From NCBI GenBank assembly GCA_900771185.1, contig CAAGND010000202.1, positions 1 through 6,207 of the forward strand: a DNA stretch of 6,207 bases, in the 5' to 3' direction. The position numbers and the translations under genes were made by a program. The DNA comes from Clostridia bacterium (GTDB taxonomy: Bacteria; Bacillota; Clostridia; Oscillospirales; Acutalibacteraceae). The number at the start of each line of letters is the position of its first letter. Within the stretch, counting starts at the first letter, position 1. This document shows, one piece after another, positions 5,733-6,207 of the stretch. Below the pieces are notes generated by a model. The model saw only the letters and a program-made list of their open reading frames with translations. It ran no database searches and was not told the origin of the DNA.

Positions 5733-6207
5733 TTAATCTTTGAAACCGGTTATCTCCTCACGGGTCTTGAATATACCTCCGTTTTCAGTGAGGATATCCA
5801 TATGCTCAAGGGCATATCCCGTCCCCATCGCGACACATTCCAAGGGATTCTCCGGAACCGTTACATCGATACCGGTTTTCTGCTTTATCAGAGTATCCAT
5901 TCCGTCAAGCAGCGCTCCGCCGCCCGTGAGCAATATTCCGGTTTCCGAGATATCACCCGCCAGCTCCGGCGGCGTTACCTCCAGCACCTCTCTGATACCC
6001 TCGGCTATCATTTCAAGGTGCTCACGCATTGCAAGATAGACCTCTGTTGTCGTCACCTCGGCAGTGACGGGCATTCCCGTTATATAATGCTTGCCCTTGA
6101 CCTCAACGGCAAGTTCAACATCTCTCAAATACGCACAGCCTATCTGACGCTTTATCTGCTCAGCTGTCTTTTCGCCTATAACAATATTGCGTTCTCGGCG
6201 CAGATAC
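5733..6207 (-). CDS. mreB: MreB-family rod shape-determining protein, 5' end outside window
   Basis: Bacterial actin homologue that polymerises under the membrane and guides lateral cell-wall synthesis with the Rod complex. The window holds the last 157 residues of the frame (first complete codon at 6206), a little under half of the usual 335-345. Recognisable MreB blocks are YLRRERNIVIGEKTAEQIK (1-19 of the visible part), VKGKHYITGMP (36-46), EVTPPELAGDISETGILLTGG (76-96, the nucleotide-binding turn of the actin fold) and ENPLECVAMGTG (118-129). A TTG at 6128 is internal and not the real start, since conserved sequence continues upstream. It ends with TAA and is followed by the long inverted repeat before spoIIR. 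Firmicutes often carry several paralogues, so Mbl or MreBH is equally possible; the N-terminal half would be needed to decide. Confidence 0.93.
   Translation of the reverse strand, partial: YLRRERNIVIGEKTAEQIKRQIGCAYLRDVELAVEVKGKHYITGMPVTAEVTTTEVYLAMREHLEMIAEGIREVLEVTPPELAGDISETGILLTGGGALLDGMDTLIKQKTGIDVTVPENPLECVAMGTGYALEHMDILTENGGIFKTREEITGFKD

Overview
The window looks like chromosomal DNA of an endospore-forming, low-to-mid-GC Firmicute. The evidence is an intact spoIIR (a sporulation-specific signalling gene), Gram-positive-type Shine-Dalgarno sites (AGGAGG), TTG and GTG starts, and a lipoprotein-type PotD. The gene styles suggest a gut clostridial lineage such as Oscillospirales; that placement is inference, since no rRNA or other marker is present. 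Every gene lies on the minus strand, so transcription runs from high to low coordinates. No mobile element, CRISPR array, tRNA or rRNA is visible.

Layout in the direction of transcription: (1) the C-terminal part of an MreB-family actin homologue (5733-6207, cut by the window edge); (2) a 74 bp gap filled by a long inverted repeat with terminator-like ends, which runs directly into the spoIIR start codon; (3) spoIIR (5035-5658), then a strong intrinsic terminator (4986-5016); (4) a 163 bp regulatory gap with a near-consensus sigma-A-type promoter (TTGACT, 17 bp, TATATT) and two operator-like inverted repeats; (5) a complete polyamine ABC transporter operon potA-potB-potC-potD (1082-4871), with overlapping or near-abutting genes; (6) a 67 bp gap with a GC-rich hairpin; (7) a class II aldolase/adducin-family gene (1-1014), whose 3' end is outside the window.

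PotA is the ATPase, PotB and PotC are the two permease subunits, and PotD is the lipid-anchored binding protein of one importer for spermidine and/or putrescine. The potA-potB and potB-potC junctions are built alike. The upstream gene ends with a Glu-Glu (GAGGAGG) stretch that doubles as the ribosome binding site of the next gene, and the genes overlap by 7-8 bases, which suggests translational coupling. The aldolase may be cotranscribed or partly insulated by the hairpin; its substrate cannot be read from sequence.

This is mostly ordinary core-genome content. I do not see a previously undescribed multi-gene system. The most interesting structure is the mreB-spoIIR junction, where a terminator-shaped hairpin also holds the spoIIR ribosome binding site and a weak sporulation-type promoter candidate lies inside the repeat. 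Next is the palindrome-rich pot promoter.
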